This document shows positions 41,401-53,400 of a stretch of DNA of 64,000 bases, piece by piece. Position 1 is the first letter of the stretch. Every line of letters begins with the position of its first letter. The position numbers were made by a program, and so were the translations under genes. Source of the stretch: Rhynochetos jubatus (lineage: Eukaryota > Chordata > Aves > Eurypygiformes > Rhynochetidae); contig CM050676.1 of NCBI GenBank assembly GCA_027574665.1, forward strand, positions 2,346,157-2,410,156, written 5' to 3'. The notes under the pieces are model-generated. The model saw only the letters and a list, made by a program, of their open reading frames with translations. It was not told where the DNA came from and searched no databases.

Positions 41401-44400
41401 TATTGCATGGACATTCGCGAGCCTTGTCTGCTGGCATTCATAATTCTAGTGCTAAGTGTACATCAACGGTAGAAAAACAAGAACAAAATTTACAAAGAGG
41501 GCAACATCTTCATTTTTTATCATTAAGTTTCCCCTAACACCGAAGAAGACAATGCAATCTGCTTGGATCAGGAGGAAAGAACAAGTTCTGCATTACTTTC
41601 TAGGTCTTCAGTAACAGGCTTTCCTTAACAGCTTAAGAGGGCTAGATGATTTCAGCTGGTTAACTAATATCTTACATGTGTCAATAGTTTTATAAATATT
41701 ATTGACTTGACCTTAATGTTTGAGTTGCTTATTCTGCAGTTTTGGATACCAAAAACCTAACAGAAGGTGCTTGCTGCCCTGGTATGAATTTGCAGTCTAT
41801 GGTAAAGCCCAATATATGCAGGTAGTTGTTAATTAAGCTCTCTGAAGCTCATTGCTTATCTCCTTATTCCATATAAAGAAATTTAAAGTAATTTTTAAAG
41901 ATGGCATGATACTAAAGCTCCAGAAGTTTCATTCCTACCTCTCAAAGCACTTTGCAAAGACACGAGCCATTCTGTCTCATTTTATAGATTGAGCATCTCA
42001 AGATCTTAAGAGAAAACAGCTTGCCTAGAGACAAACAGCAGTGAGAATCGTTTCTGACCTGTATTCAAACCACTTCCATGTTTTGCATGAACACGTTAGC
42101 ACTGCTGCAGTTAGCAGAGATGAGTTACTACTGAACTCTTCACAGAATGTGTTGATTTTTAAGGAGGTTGTTGGAAGGTTGGCCCAGAAGTGGGAAAGCC
42201 ATGACCAGAGGAAATAACACAACTAGATTAAATAAGGATGGCTTACAGTACCCTCTGTATAACAGAATAAAGCATTTCCAAGCAATTAATAACTAATGTG
42301 CATATTTGTGACCAGGATCGTGGCAGGTGGTGAGGCTACAGCTTCACTGAACTGAAACAGCCCAAGTCAAGCGAGCGGCTCAGATGTAATCAGTGGAAAA
42401 CTTTTGCTCCCCTATCAGTTTCTGTCTCCCTCCTTCCTGCAGAGGCAATGCCATACGGTGACTGCAGCCCTGAAAACAGTTGCAGTGAGTCCAGAGAAAG
42501 ATGAGGTCTTATCTCTGTCAACACGCTTGCCCCTTGCTCACACGGCCACGCTGCTGGCAGATACGTTCCCTCTGATTACCACCAGCCTGCGAAACCCTGG
42601 GCCAGGCATTTTTCAGTCTGGTTGAATTCTTCCTCCCTGCAGTAACAACAGCCGGTGACGAGCAACTCAAACTCAGCATCCAAAAGTTTGCTGGGGTTGG
42701 TCTGGCTGTACATAACACGGCATTGCTTTCTCAACCTCTTCTCCCGCTGCCTCAGCGCTGCAGCTTGTATTGCAGAGGTGGGCTTGTGGAGTCCTGTCAG
42801 TCCCTCGAAGATGCCTGTAACTAAGGAGGCTGCCCTGCATCAACACAACCTTTCTGTTGTTATTTCTGAAACTTCTGCCCTGGGAATTGCTGGAGCAAAG
42901 ACAGAAATTTGAGAGGAAGCCCAGTCCAGGAGATTGATTGCTTGGAAAGAAAACAAAAGCAAATGAAATCTTCCCTTTCCTCCCCTTCTTCCTGTAATGA
43001 TGCTCGTTTAACTCCTTCATCATCTGATCTAGGCGGTGCAGCTAAGGATGACAACTGAAATACTTTGAGCTGGGGTTGTTCTTCAGAATGTAGCTGGTTT
43101 AAATGTCATGCTCAGTGAAGTTCTTGGGGCACTTTCAAGGAGTTAGGGAGAAAATAGTGTGCAAAATAGAAGGTTGTGATATGTAACAGAGAACGGGGAA
43201 AAATGCAGGTGAAGGGATACGACAGGATCTTTTAGGGAGTATGGTGCGTGGAGTTGGATCGGGATTAACAAGGCTTAATGTTTCTGGGAGACTGTGAGCC
43301 CTGACTTGCCTTACACAGAGCCAGCTGGACCTGTCCACAGGCCTTCCCATGCCACTGTGGGCGTACAAGCTTGGGTGTGGCATCCCATCCAGGCTGGCTC
43401 CATGTGGGGCTCCTGCAAGCTCACACGCCCACCCGAGCTGCGGAGGTCTCCGTATGGAGGCCTCCAAGGAGCCCTGCAGGAGCCGGTTCAGAGCTGGCAA
43501 ATTTGCTGCTGGAAGCTGTGTACTGAGTTCTCTCAGTGCTGGGCATGAGCTAATGAGCTCTCCTGGGTCCAAGCTCATTGTCTTTGTGGTGCAGCTAAAC
43601 AGCAAACAGGTAAGCTGCCAAGGAGGGATAGTTTAGAGCTGACTGTACGTGAGTGCAGAGAAGAGAACATTGTTCTGGAATTAGCAGGAGCTGCTCTGTT
43701 ACTATGCCGACTACTCTGCCGTGCTGCAAGAAACTGAAATCTTTTGCAACTGCCCCAATAAACTTTCTCTCTACCCCTTCCTGTGTGGGGTTACTGGGGC
43801 TTTTTAATACACGCTTCAGTAACAAGTCTGAATTTCAGTGCTGTTGTGGAGTCTCCGTTGGTATTGCAGAGGACGATATAGGCAGTGAATTCTTTAATGC
43901 TAGTAACTAGAGAGTGAGGTTGCTGACTCATTAACAAAGACACTTACCTCAGTGTCAATTAGATGCTGGAGGGAAATGGCCATTTATGAAACCCCAGGGT
44001 TGAATGACTCTGCCTGGTACTGGGAAGTGACATTCCTCTTGCACCACAATCCATTTACAGCCCACCACTTAGGAAAGAACAGAAGTTTCTTCTACTCCAA
44101 GGGGTTAGTGCTTTTACCAAGTGCATTTGCTCAGTGATTAATTGAAAAATGAGGCAAGCAGCTCCACAGGAGACTCCATCTTTCCTTCTGCTTTCTGCCT
44201 CTGTTTGCCTAGACACCTCCTACATCTCTGCCCTCTGTGAGTTGTGCTTAATTTTTGTTGAATAAAAGCAGCAAAGAGGATTTTCTAAAGCCAAGTAAAC
44301 TGTGGTGTTCAACAAGTCCTTCAAAGAAGATTAGATCCTTTGAATTTCAGTTGTTCTCCATCCTGAGTTGTCCATGTACCATTTGTTATCTTGGATCCTG

Positions 44401-47400
44401 AGTTTGTTTTCATTCTTTCTCTCTTTGTGTTCTCATGGGAAGGTGGCTGCATTCTGGATCTTCCAACATGGCTGTCTTGGAAGTGCCGTTGTTCTCGGGG
44501 TTTCGTGCAGATATTGAGAGCCTAGAGCAGGTAAGATGCTGGTGCAAGGCATGATCTTGGGCCAGGACCTGGCTCTCTAATTGGCAGGGGTTCCCTTTGG
44601 GGAGCAATAGGAAGCAAATGCCATTGGATGTTGGAGAACTGTCCAAAATCACACAATTAAAATTGGGAGGGCTGGGCTGGAGATTTCACTTGTCGAAATA
44701 TATTTATCTGAGATGAGTAAGTGGATGTCCTGAGCAAGATTAACAAATTTACCGAACATGGCCAAACTGAGCACAGTGCACAGTAATTAAATGAGACCCA
44801 TTTGGAAATGCTGAAGTGAAAATGTGCTCTAACAGGAGCTGTTTATGGCTTCTTAGTGGGTTGTGTTATCTTCAACATCTGGATTCCATTTCATTGGAGG
44901 CTCTGTGTCTTGGAATTTTTTGCTTCTTTTTATTTTTTTTCCCCCCTTCTGGGAGAACATCATGTTTATTGCGAGCCAAACTGAGGTGGACAGAATGTGC
45001 CTCTTACCCAGCCAGCCCTCTATGGGAGAGGAGCTGTAATCTTTAGCTTTGCTTTCTGTTTTGGGGAGGCATTGCAGTGTATTCACTGGTGGGGTTTGTG
45101 CTGCAAATAAGAGATTTTAAGGACTGTGTAAATTAAAAGGTGTAAAATCCTTGCATCCTTGAAAACTGGCAAAGAGCTAAAAAGTATTTTGCTTCCAAAA
45201 AGATGTCTGCTGTTCATAACTTCATCATCATTATACTGGGGGGATTTGGGGAGAGAATTTGAAAGCAGAATCATAGTGAAGACCCAGCAGTTTAATCTGG
45301 CATCCTAATTCAAGGAAAAGTGCACATTGCTTTGTCTTCTCTAGGATTTCCCTTGATTTGGCTAATTTATAATATAAACACCCTTGCATTTTCTTGGAGA
45401 AAATGAGACCAGTATGTTCCTGTTCAGGGGCTTACGATCCATGTCCAACTCTGCTGTCAGTCAGTCTCCTAGGCTGTCACTGAAGCCAGAGAAACTTGTG
45501 TCTTAGCCCCTGAAAAGAGAGTTGTGTCCTTTCGGTACCGAGGAGCTGTGCTGGAACACATTTGTACAGAGCTGTGTCGATCAGGTATGAAATCATTCTG
45601 TAAAGAGAAATATCCACGTTATTTCCTATCTGTCCACTAGCTGCGTGTTGAGAATTCGGTTCCCAAGCATATAAAACATCCCAGTTTTTATTTGCCTGTT
45701 GGTCTCGGGGTGTGATATTCCCTCTCACATGCAGCAAATGGTGCAACAAACTGAATATGGCTATTCAGATGAGGCAACAGCACCAGTAGGAGGCCTCCAG
45801 TATCCCTGTAGTAAGAGGAAGGGAAATTAGGTGAGGGGGCCTGTAGTGGGTTTGGTTACTATTTTATCTTCTGCTGAAGGTGCTAGCGTGAGCCATTTGT
45901 ACTGCTTTTAAATAAGCCTCTTTCACAGTCGTTTACCTAAATAATGGCAGAAGAAGTATGGATGGAAACCTGGCTTAGGACCAGAGAACTCAAAATGGGA
46001 CAGGACGAGAACAACAGGATATCTTTATGGTGTTAAACCCATAGAATGTTTCATCAGCAGAGGAAAAGGAAGAGTAAAGGGAGGGAAAGGGTTGAAACAA
46101 AGAGTGCAGAGGGGTTTTCACTACAGAAGAACAGAAAATGTGTTAGGTTAAGAAACAAATCCCTATACTCCTTATTTTTCCTGAAGCAAGCTAAGAAGAA
46201 ATTGCAGAAGTCGGAGCTCCCATTGCCCAGGCTGTACTGAGTGTGTGTCTCCTTTACTGGTTTCAGCAGGGGACAGAGTCGAGTTTCTAGGCCGAGTCCT
46301 GAGGAGGTCCCATAAGCTCACGTGTTACAAGGGACTCCACGGGTTCTGTCAGTCCCCGAACTGTTTTTCCTTTTTGCCGAGGCAGCGGTGCTGTGGTAGG
46401 AGGTTTGTTTATGTGGCTGGGCCGGCCGGGTGTGCCACGTACAGACTTGTAATCCAAACATGCTTATTTTCTGTTTACTTACTGCTGAAATGCTGCTACG
46501 GGGAGCTGCCTGCCCCTGCGCTGACGGTTTACACTAACCTGTGTTCAGGGCATGTCTACACGTTGTAAGCAGAGGAATCACTGAAGACAGTTGTGAAGAC
46601 ATGAGTAGCATTAGGATATACGCTCTGCAAGGAAACTCTGATTGTGATTCCCCGGTGAACAGCTGTATGATGTTTAAAACACGTTTGCAGTACTTCTTAT
46701 TCTCTCCTGTCTTTTAGTGTGTTGCCATAATCCTTGTGCCCCGTGACACCAGCCTGCCTCCGCTGTTTGCTTACTCGTGGCTTCAGAGATTCCTCTGTCG
46801 CGTTCAGTGACACCTTGCTGGTGCCTCAGCTGGTTCTTTGACCAGGTGCTGGTCAGCACTTCAGAAGCAGAAACAGACTCTGGGCACGTGGAAACTAAAG
46901 CAGTGAAACAGGGAGATTTACCCCCACTCTTGTGCCAGATGCACCAAAGTCTGGGAAGCTTCGTGTGCCAGCTTCCTGATTCTGTCGTACCCCCAGCCTG
47001 GCCTGATGGAACAGTCAGAGGGTAACAGCAAGCTGCCCTGCTGCCGCACATGAGCGGTTTTCTTAGTGCTGAATGAGCTCTCCAGCACATTAGGTTTCCT
47101 CTAGCATTAAGCAGATGAGGTGTTTGTGCTTTCTCTTGGGGCATCTTCCCACCTGTCTGAATCTCACATTCCTGCCTCTATGGGAAGAGAAGCAACAGCG
47201 TCCCAGTGCAGCCCCATCACTCATAGAATAGCAGGTGACTTGTTTTCCTTTCTCCCTCTGAGCTGATTCTTTTTTGTGACTGGGAAGGCTGAGCTCCTGC
47301 AGCACAGAGTTGGTCCAAATTAAGCCCTTGCAAATCCCAGAAGGAGCTCAGGTACTTCATGCAGTGCATACTTCTTCAGCACTTGTCAGATACAAAAGAG

Positions 47401-50400
47401 CTGGCTCAAAACCCCACTGTTTTGAATGGTCTTTGGGCAAAAGACTATGTAGTTGGTGCCCGATTTGGAGAGAGGATTTTGTGCTTGGGATTCAGTTCTG
47501 GGCAGTCCCTTTCCATAACCAGAGCAGAATTACCTCCTTTGGGCAGTAGGAGATTTTGGCAGATTGGGAAGGATATTGCATCTTCACGGGGGAATGTTCC
47601 TCTTGAAGAGCTGAATTCCACCTTCCGTTACTGCAGAAACCCTTTGCATCTATAAAAATGAAACGTTGGGGACAAAGCTCAAGGATGTATATGGGCAGGC
47701 AGTGAAGGTGCAGATTCCACCCCGGTGGTTTATTCGTGGCTGTCAAATGTGTATCCAAATCACGCTGCCAGAAATTAAATTCTTCCACTGATGACCCAGT
47801 ATGAGTTTTGTCTTGGATTTTGGACGAGCCCTGTCATTCCCGCTGCTGCGTTTTCTTCCTACCCTAGCCATTTCCCTCTCCCGGTGAGCAGGGGCAGAGC
47901 CGTAAATCAGCTTTCCTTGTCTGTTGTTTGCCCTCACAAGGGAGCAGTGTGCGCAGAGCGGACCCACGTGCAGCTCCGGGGCAGCGATGGTTAATGAATG
48001 CTCTGTTGCACCCCCCTGGCTGTGCAGCCACAAATCCTTCTAATAATGCTGGGTGTCGACAAGGTCAGGAGGTCAGTGCAGGCTGGTATATATCAACCTT
48101 CACCAGAAAAATGCAACTTTAGCTGAGCTGAGCATTTCCCGGTGGCGCCAGCCTCTCCAAGCCCTCATAAAAGGACTGTCTGCAGCCATCTACTGCTGAG
48201 TAATAACAGCCACCATCAGGCCCCTAAAATTATAAGGACAAATTAAATTGGCCCTTTCCATATTGTGTGGGACTTAAACACATGTTCCTGTGCTTGTTAC
48301 AGTAATAGCAGGAAGCTGTGTGCAGGGTTTTACAACTGGCAGCCCTGTGCCGAAGAAATTCACGGTTGAAGCTGTCGGTAGCAGGTTTGGGCAGATTTCA
48401 GTAGAAATGCTTTTTGCTTCATGTCGTTCTTTCTCATGCATAATAATAATGCCTAATTCTCCTTTCCACAAAGAGCTAAGATCCCAAAATAACTTGGGAA
48501 CGTTAGTAAAAACCCAGTGCCAAGGAAGTATCCCTATGTCACAGAAGGGATTGTCAGACCGAGAGGTTGAAGTAATAGGACAGTGTGGAGAACAGAATTA
48601 AGGTATCTGCTCTGCTCCCAAACTGGGATTAAAGCACAAGGGTCCTTCTCCACAGACCATCATCCTCCCCAGCTTCTGGATGGAATATTTTGCACACGTT
48701 AGATGTGTTCTGAATGCAGTTTATCATAACACTGAGGACCGATGGTCTGATCGAGTACATACCACATCACACCCCTCATAATACTGAGGTGTTAGTATTC
48801 CAGATATGGAAAAATCATAGGAGTAACTCCTTAGAAATTCTTTTAAAATGAAACTTTCTAGAATTATATCAGAAGATAGCGTTTATATTTTGGTGGCGAC
48901 TCATTAGCATTCTGTACCAGGGAGACAGTTGCTGGATTCTTTGAGGTGGTGCAGTAATTCCATAAACAAGGGCTCTCGTACTTTCCTCTGAAGCCGGTGA
49001 TCGTGATACACACACTGACCTGCAGTCAGCGTGATGAGGTGAGCTAGAGCGTTTTCACAAATGGCTGGGGTAGATTAGGGGCAGTAGCACCCCAGATGTG
49101 GGAAGCACTCTGCGAGTGTTCTGAGACTCCTTAGAGACACAGACTGTCCCAGTAAGTAAAAAGCATAAGAAGAGGAGGTAGTCTGCGGGCCTGACTGGTA
49201 CGATGCAAACCACAAATCCCTGGGCCTCAGAGGGAGGGAAGATGAGCAGCAGAGGCCTGGCTGACCCCACTCGTCAAAAGGGAGGATGCCTACGGCTCTT
49301 TCAAATGGCTGCTCCTCTCAAATGTAAGGATTAATTTTCCTGGCAGAAGAATGTTTTGGATTTTTCAGCTGGTGGGAGAACGGGACCTGTAATACCTGGT
49401 GTGATCCAGCAGCATGGTTCCCTGATGTTCTGGAGGAGTGTAAATAAGAGATGTAATCAAGTGTTTTGGGGTCTCTGAGGTGTTACTTGAGCTTTGGTAC
49501 CAAAACAATCTGGGACCTATTCAATGAGATTATGGATGATCTATCAGGAGCAGTCTAAGGGAGATACAGGGAGCAGGAAGAACCCTCAGCAGTATGCACC
49601 TTGCAAGCGTTCTTCATCGGGTCACAAAAAGGACACGGGTGGCTTTTTCCTCAGTTGTATGACAGCAACTGCAATCCTCCATGCGTTTCCCCTCTCTTAC
49701 TGACACATCCTTTTTCAGCAGAAGAAATCCCTGCGGTTTAGTGTCTGATCAGTTTTCTAAGCAGTCGAAAATCTTTCTTACTCTCTTCTTTCAACCTGTT
49801 TTCTATAAAATGAGATGAAACTAAACCTGTTAATTTTTTTCCCAGTTATTGATGAACAAGCAAATCGGATTAAAAAGATATGAAGTGGATGGAAGAAAAG
49901 TCCTTTTTTATTTTGATGAGGTAATGACTTTGTTTCTTAGAATTATGTTGCTTTTCAGTGAAAGACCAGTGGGTCTGGCATAGGTACAGTGCATTGATGT
50001 TGATGGTCCCTCATGGATGAGGATTACCATGCAGCTTTGACTGGCCAGTTCCTTGAGCCTGTTTTGAGGCAGTAGGTGTTGTGGTTTGGTTGGAAACCAA
50101 AGCATAATAGAGGTGGGTGACTAGCTTCAGCCCATATAGAATTTCTGGACAGGTATCACTTAGTTTTTGCCTCAAGATAATCTAACCTTCAGGTACAACT
50201 AGCTTTGCTGAAAGGGGGGAGTAAAAATGCAGTCTAACTTAAAACTTATAGCACATACTTGAGAGTGGAAGATGAGATCTGTCTTAGCTTCGTCATCGGC
50301 AGTAAATTGTTGGCTATTTGCGTTAGCAAGCTGACTGAGGACAGGAGTGGTGTTAGGTAAGCCAGGGACAACAGCTTGATTTTCAGGTTGTCCTTCACAG

Positions 50401-53400
50401 ATTCCAAGAGTTAAGGTTGGCAGGGCTCTCTAGAGCTCACCCAGTCCAACCCCCTGCCAGGGCAGGATCCCCCAGAGCAGATCCCACAGGAACCAGTCCC
50501 GGCGGTTTGGAAAGGCTCCAGGGAAGGAGACTCCCCCCTCTCTGGGCCCTGTCCCAGGGCTCTGTCACCCTCCCAGGGCAGAAGGGTTTCCTCGTGTTCA
50601 GGCTGAACCTTCTGTTTGCCAGTTGATGTCCCTCGTCCTGTCACTGGGCACCCCTGAGCAGAGCCTGGCCCCCTCCCCCTGACACCCCCCTTTAGCTATT
50701 GATCAGCATTGATCAGATCCCCTCAGCCCCCTCTTCTCCAGCTGAACAGCCCCAGCTCTCCCAGCCTTCCCTCCCACGGAAGGGGCTCCAGGCCCTTCCC
50801 CATCGCAGTGGCCCCGCGCTGGGCCCTCTCCAGCAGCTCCTTGTCCCTCTGGAGCTGAGGAGCCCCGAGCTGGACACAGCACTCCAGGGGGGGCCTCCCC
50901 AGCACAGAGCAGAGGGGGAGGAGAACTTCCCTCAACCTGCTGGCCCCGCTCTTCTGAATGCACCGCAGGGTGCCACTGGCCTTTTGTATGACAAGCATGT
51001 GCTTTAAAGGCCAGCACGGTATCACGTTTTAATTTATCCTGTTTGGCTTTTAGGCATAATCTTTGTCTCTGTACCCAGTATTGAAGCATATTCATTCTCC
51101 CTAAGTGTCCAGCACAGCGTCTTACACTGGGGCAGATGCTGTGTTTATTCGTCTCTCTTCATTTAAAGTGCAGTTTCTGTTACAATGAGTCTTTTCATCA
51201 TTTCCTACAGATTCCCAGCCAGTGCATGACCTGTGTAAAGTTTCAAGCTTTCAGAGAGCATATAGTTGGGAAAACAGCTCCTGTTCCTATCAAAGTGTAT
51301 GATTACTATGAGCCAGGTATGTGCCTGTTCTCCTTTGATTTTGCCAGCAGTAGAGCTGTCGGCATAATGCTCAGTTGTGACTTCTCCTTCTTGCTGGCCT
51401 GCAGCTTTTGAAGCAACTCGTTTCTACAATGTGAGTGAAAACAGTCCCTTGGCTCGGGAGCTCTGTGATGGGCCAACATGCAATGAGGTGGAAAGCTCAG
51501 CTAGCCAGTGGGTTGGTAAGTTGCACCAAAGCCAAGCAGAGTTTTTGGAGAATGGAGCTCACAGACACGCTGTCCAGGAGTTCAGAACTCAAAGTTATAT
51601 AGAGAAAAATGCTCTGTTTCACTATCTGTGTTGGCAGAAGTTTTACAAAGGTTTGTGGGGTAGCAGTATTAAACTTCGGACAGCCAGAAAGACCAAGGTA
51701 GTCTGCTCTTCAGTCATCAGTGATTATTATTTGCTTCAGAGGCAAGATACAGTGAATAATTCTGGAAGAACCTGCACACAGTGAGATGTGTTGATAAGCA
51801 GAAAGGTTGAAAACTCTTTAAATGCAGTTTGGTTTTCTTTCTCCAAAATACCTTGCTATAGAGTTCCACGGTTAACTGTAGGAAAATTGAATTATTTCAT
51901 GTGTCAGTGAAAGGAGTAAGTTTCTCCAGAATACGTGTGTTCCTTTCTGTTGTCTGTGTCATATAAAACAGTCGCCTTATCCTATGTCTGGAGTCTGCTG
52001 CACTGTGGTTCTTTCAGACAGACAGCTTTATTCCCGGAGCTTTTTATTCTACCAAGTTCATGAATTCCTGTAAGGAATTCAACATGAACACTTACATCAG
52101 AGAAAGAAGAAAATTGCCACCTGATCTCCCCCTTCCCCACACCATGAAAAATATTGCTTTGGATGTGTTTGTTTACTTTTCAGGCTTTGTTCACTCTGGA
52201 CCATGCAATAACATTTTTGGCTGCTTGGAGGATGAGTATTTTGAGCAGTGCATGTGTTCACGAGACTGTGGCTATGATGGGGAACCTGTATGTGGATCAG
52301 ATGGACAGATTTACCCGAACCATTGCCAGATGGAAGTTGCATCGTGCAGAAATAATACAAGGATAGAACAGATGCCCATGTCTCAGTGTTCTGCCTGTAG
52401 GTTTCATTCAATTCTCTCTTACGATCTAGTTGCCAAACAGTACAAATCCTCATCTAAGCAAATGATAATTACAGCTCTGTGGTAGGGAAAAGAGGAGAAT
52501 TCAACACCTCCTGTGTATTATTTTGCTACTCATACTACAAGGGATTAAGTTAGAAGAGGAGCTGCCTTCCGGCTTATCTGAGAATAATTGGTTTTCTGTG
52601 CTCATGAATACATGTTTTATGAATCGGAATGAACTTCAGAGAAAATCAGTGACAGTGTTTTATCTGAAGTGAATAATCCTAGATAAAAATGACATCAAGG
52701 AAATGGAGCACTCTTTGGAGGTTCTGCAGGGGCTTTCGAGATGTGCGGTGTAGTAGCTCCGTGAAGTAAGCACGCTACCTCTGGAAGTGCAAACACTTTC
52801 TAAAGATTCATTAACAAATTTTATGACCAATGCATTTATTTTTCTTTTTATTTACAGCCAAGAATTTGCCAGAAGAAAGGGAGACACTTTCCCACACAGT
52901 TGAGCAACCCAGTGTTCAACAAACTCCAGCAGGTAATATCGGATCATACCTTTGTGTTTATCCAAGGCCTTTTTCTTTAGCCAGGTCAAAGCTTTTCCTG
53001 TTACTGTGTAAGAGTATATATGGCTCTTAAGCACGTTTAAAGATACTGAATTTCTTCATCTTTTAGGAAAGACAGAATATTCATAAATCAGAAAAAATGA
53101 AGAAGTCTAGGAAGCAGGATAACTATTCAACAGCAGACTAGCTCTTCTAGTCCTTTTCCTTTCCAGACATGTTGCATGATACCTGCTCCATTCAGTTCCA
53201 GATTTAGGTAATTGCTTATAGGAGTGGGCAAGTGACCCTCCTATTTTTTCAGCCTTGGTTCATCTGAACTCTGTGATCTTTTCTTCAATATTAAGCTGGA
53301 TTTAAAACCAGGCTGATGTAACATATTTCAACAAACAACTGAACAGCACGTGACAACAGAACCCAAACCATTGCAAGAACTAGAATCCAGGTGGATTAAC

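Noticed and set aside
43135..43636. Overlapping 95-156-codon ORFs on both strands in intron 35
   Set aside because: Locally GC-richer DNA; no recognisable family or promoter.
46674..47144. 156-codon ORF on the - strand in intron 36
   Set aside because: No transposon or cellular domain visible, low-complexity composition; likely chance.
50703..51095. 130-codon - strand ORF
   Set aside because: Lies inside the CR1 fragment; not an intact reverse transcriptase.
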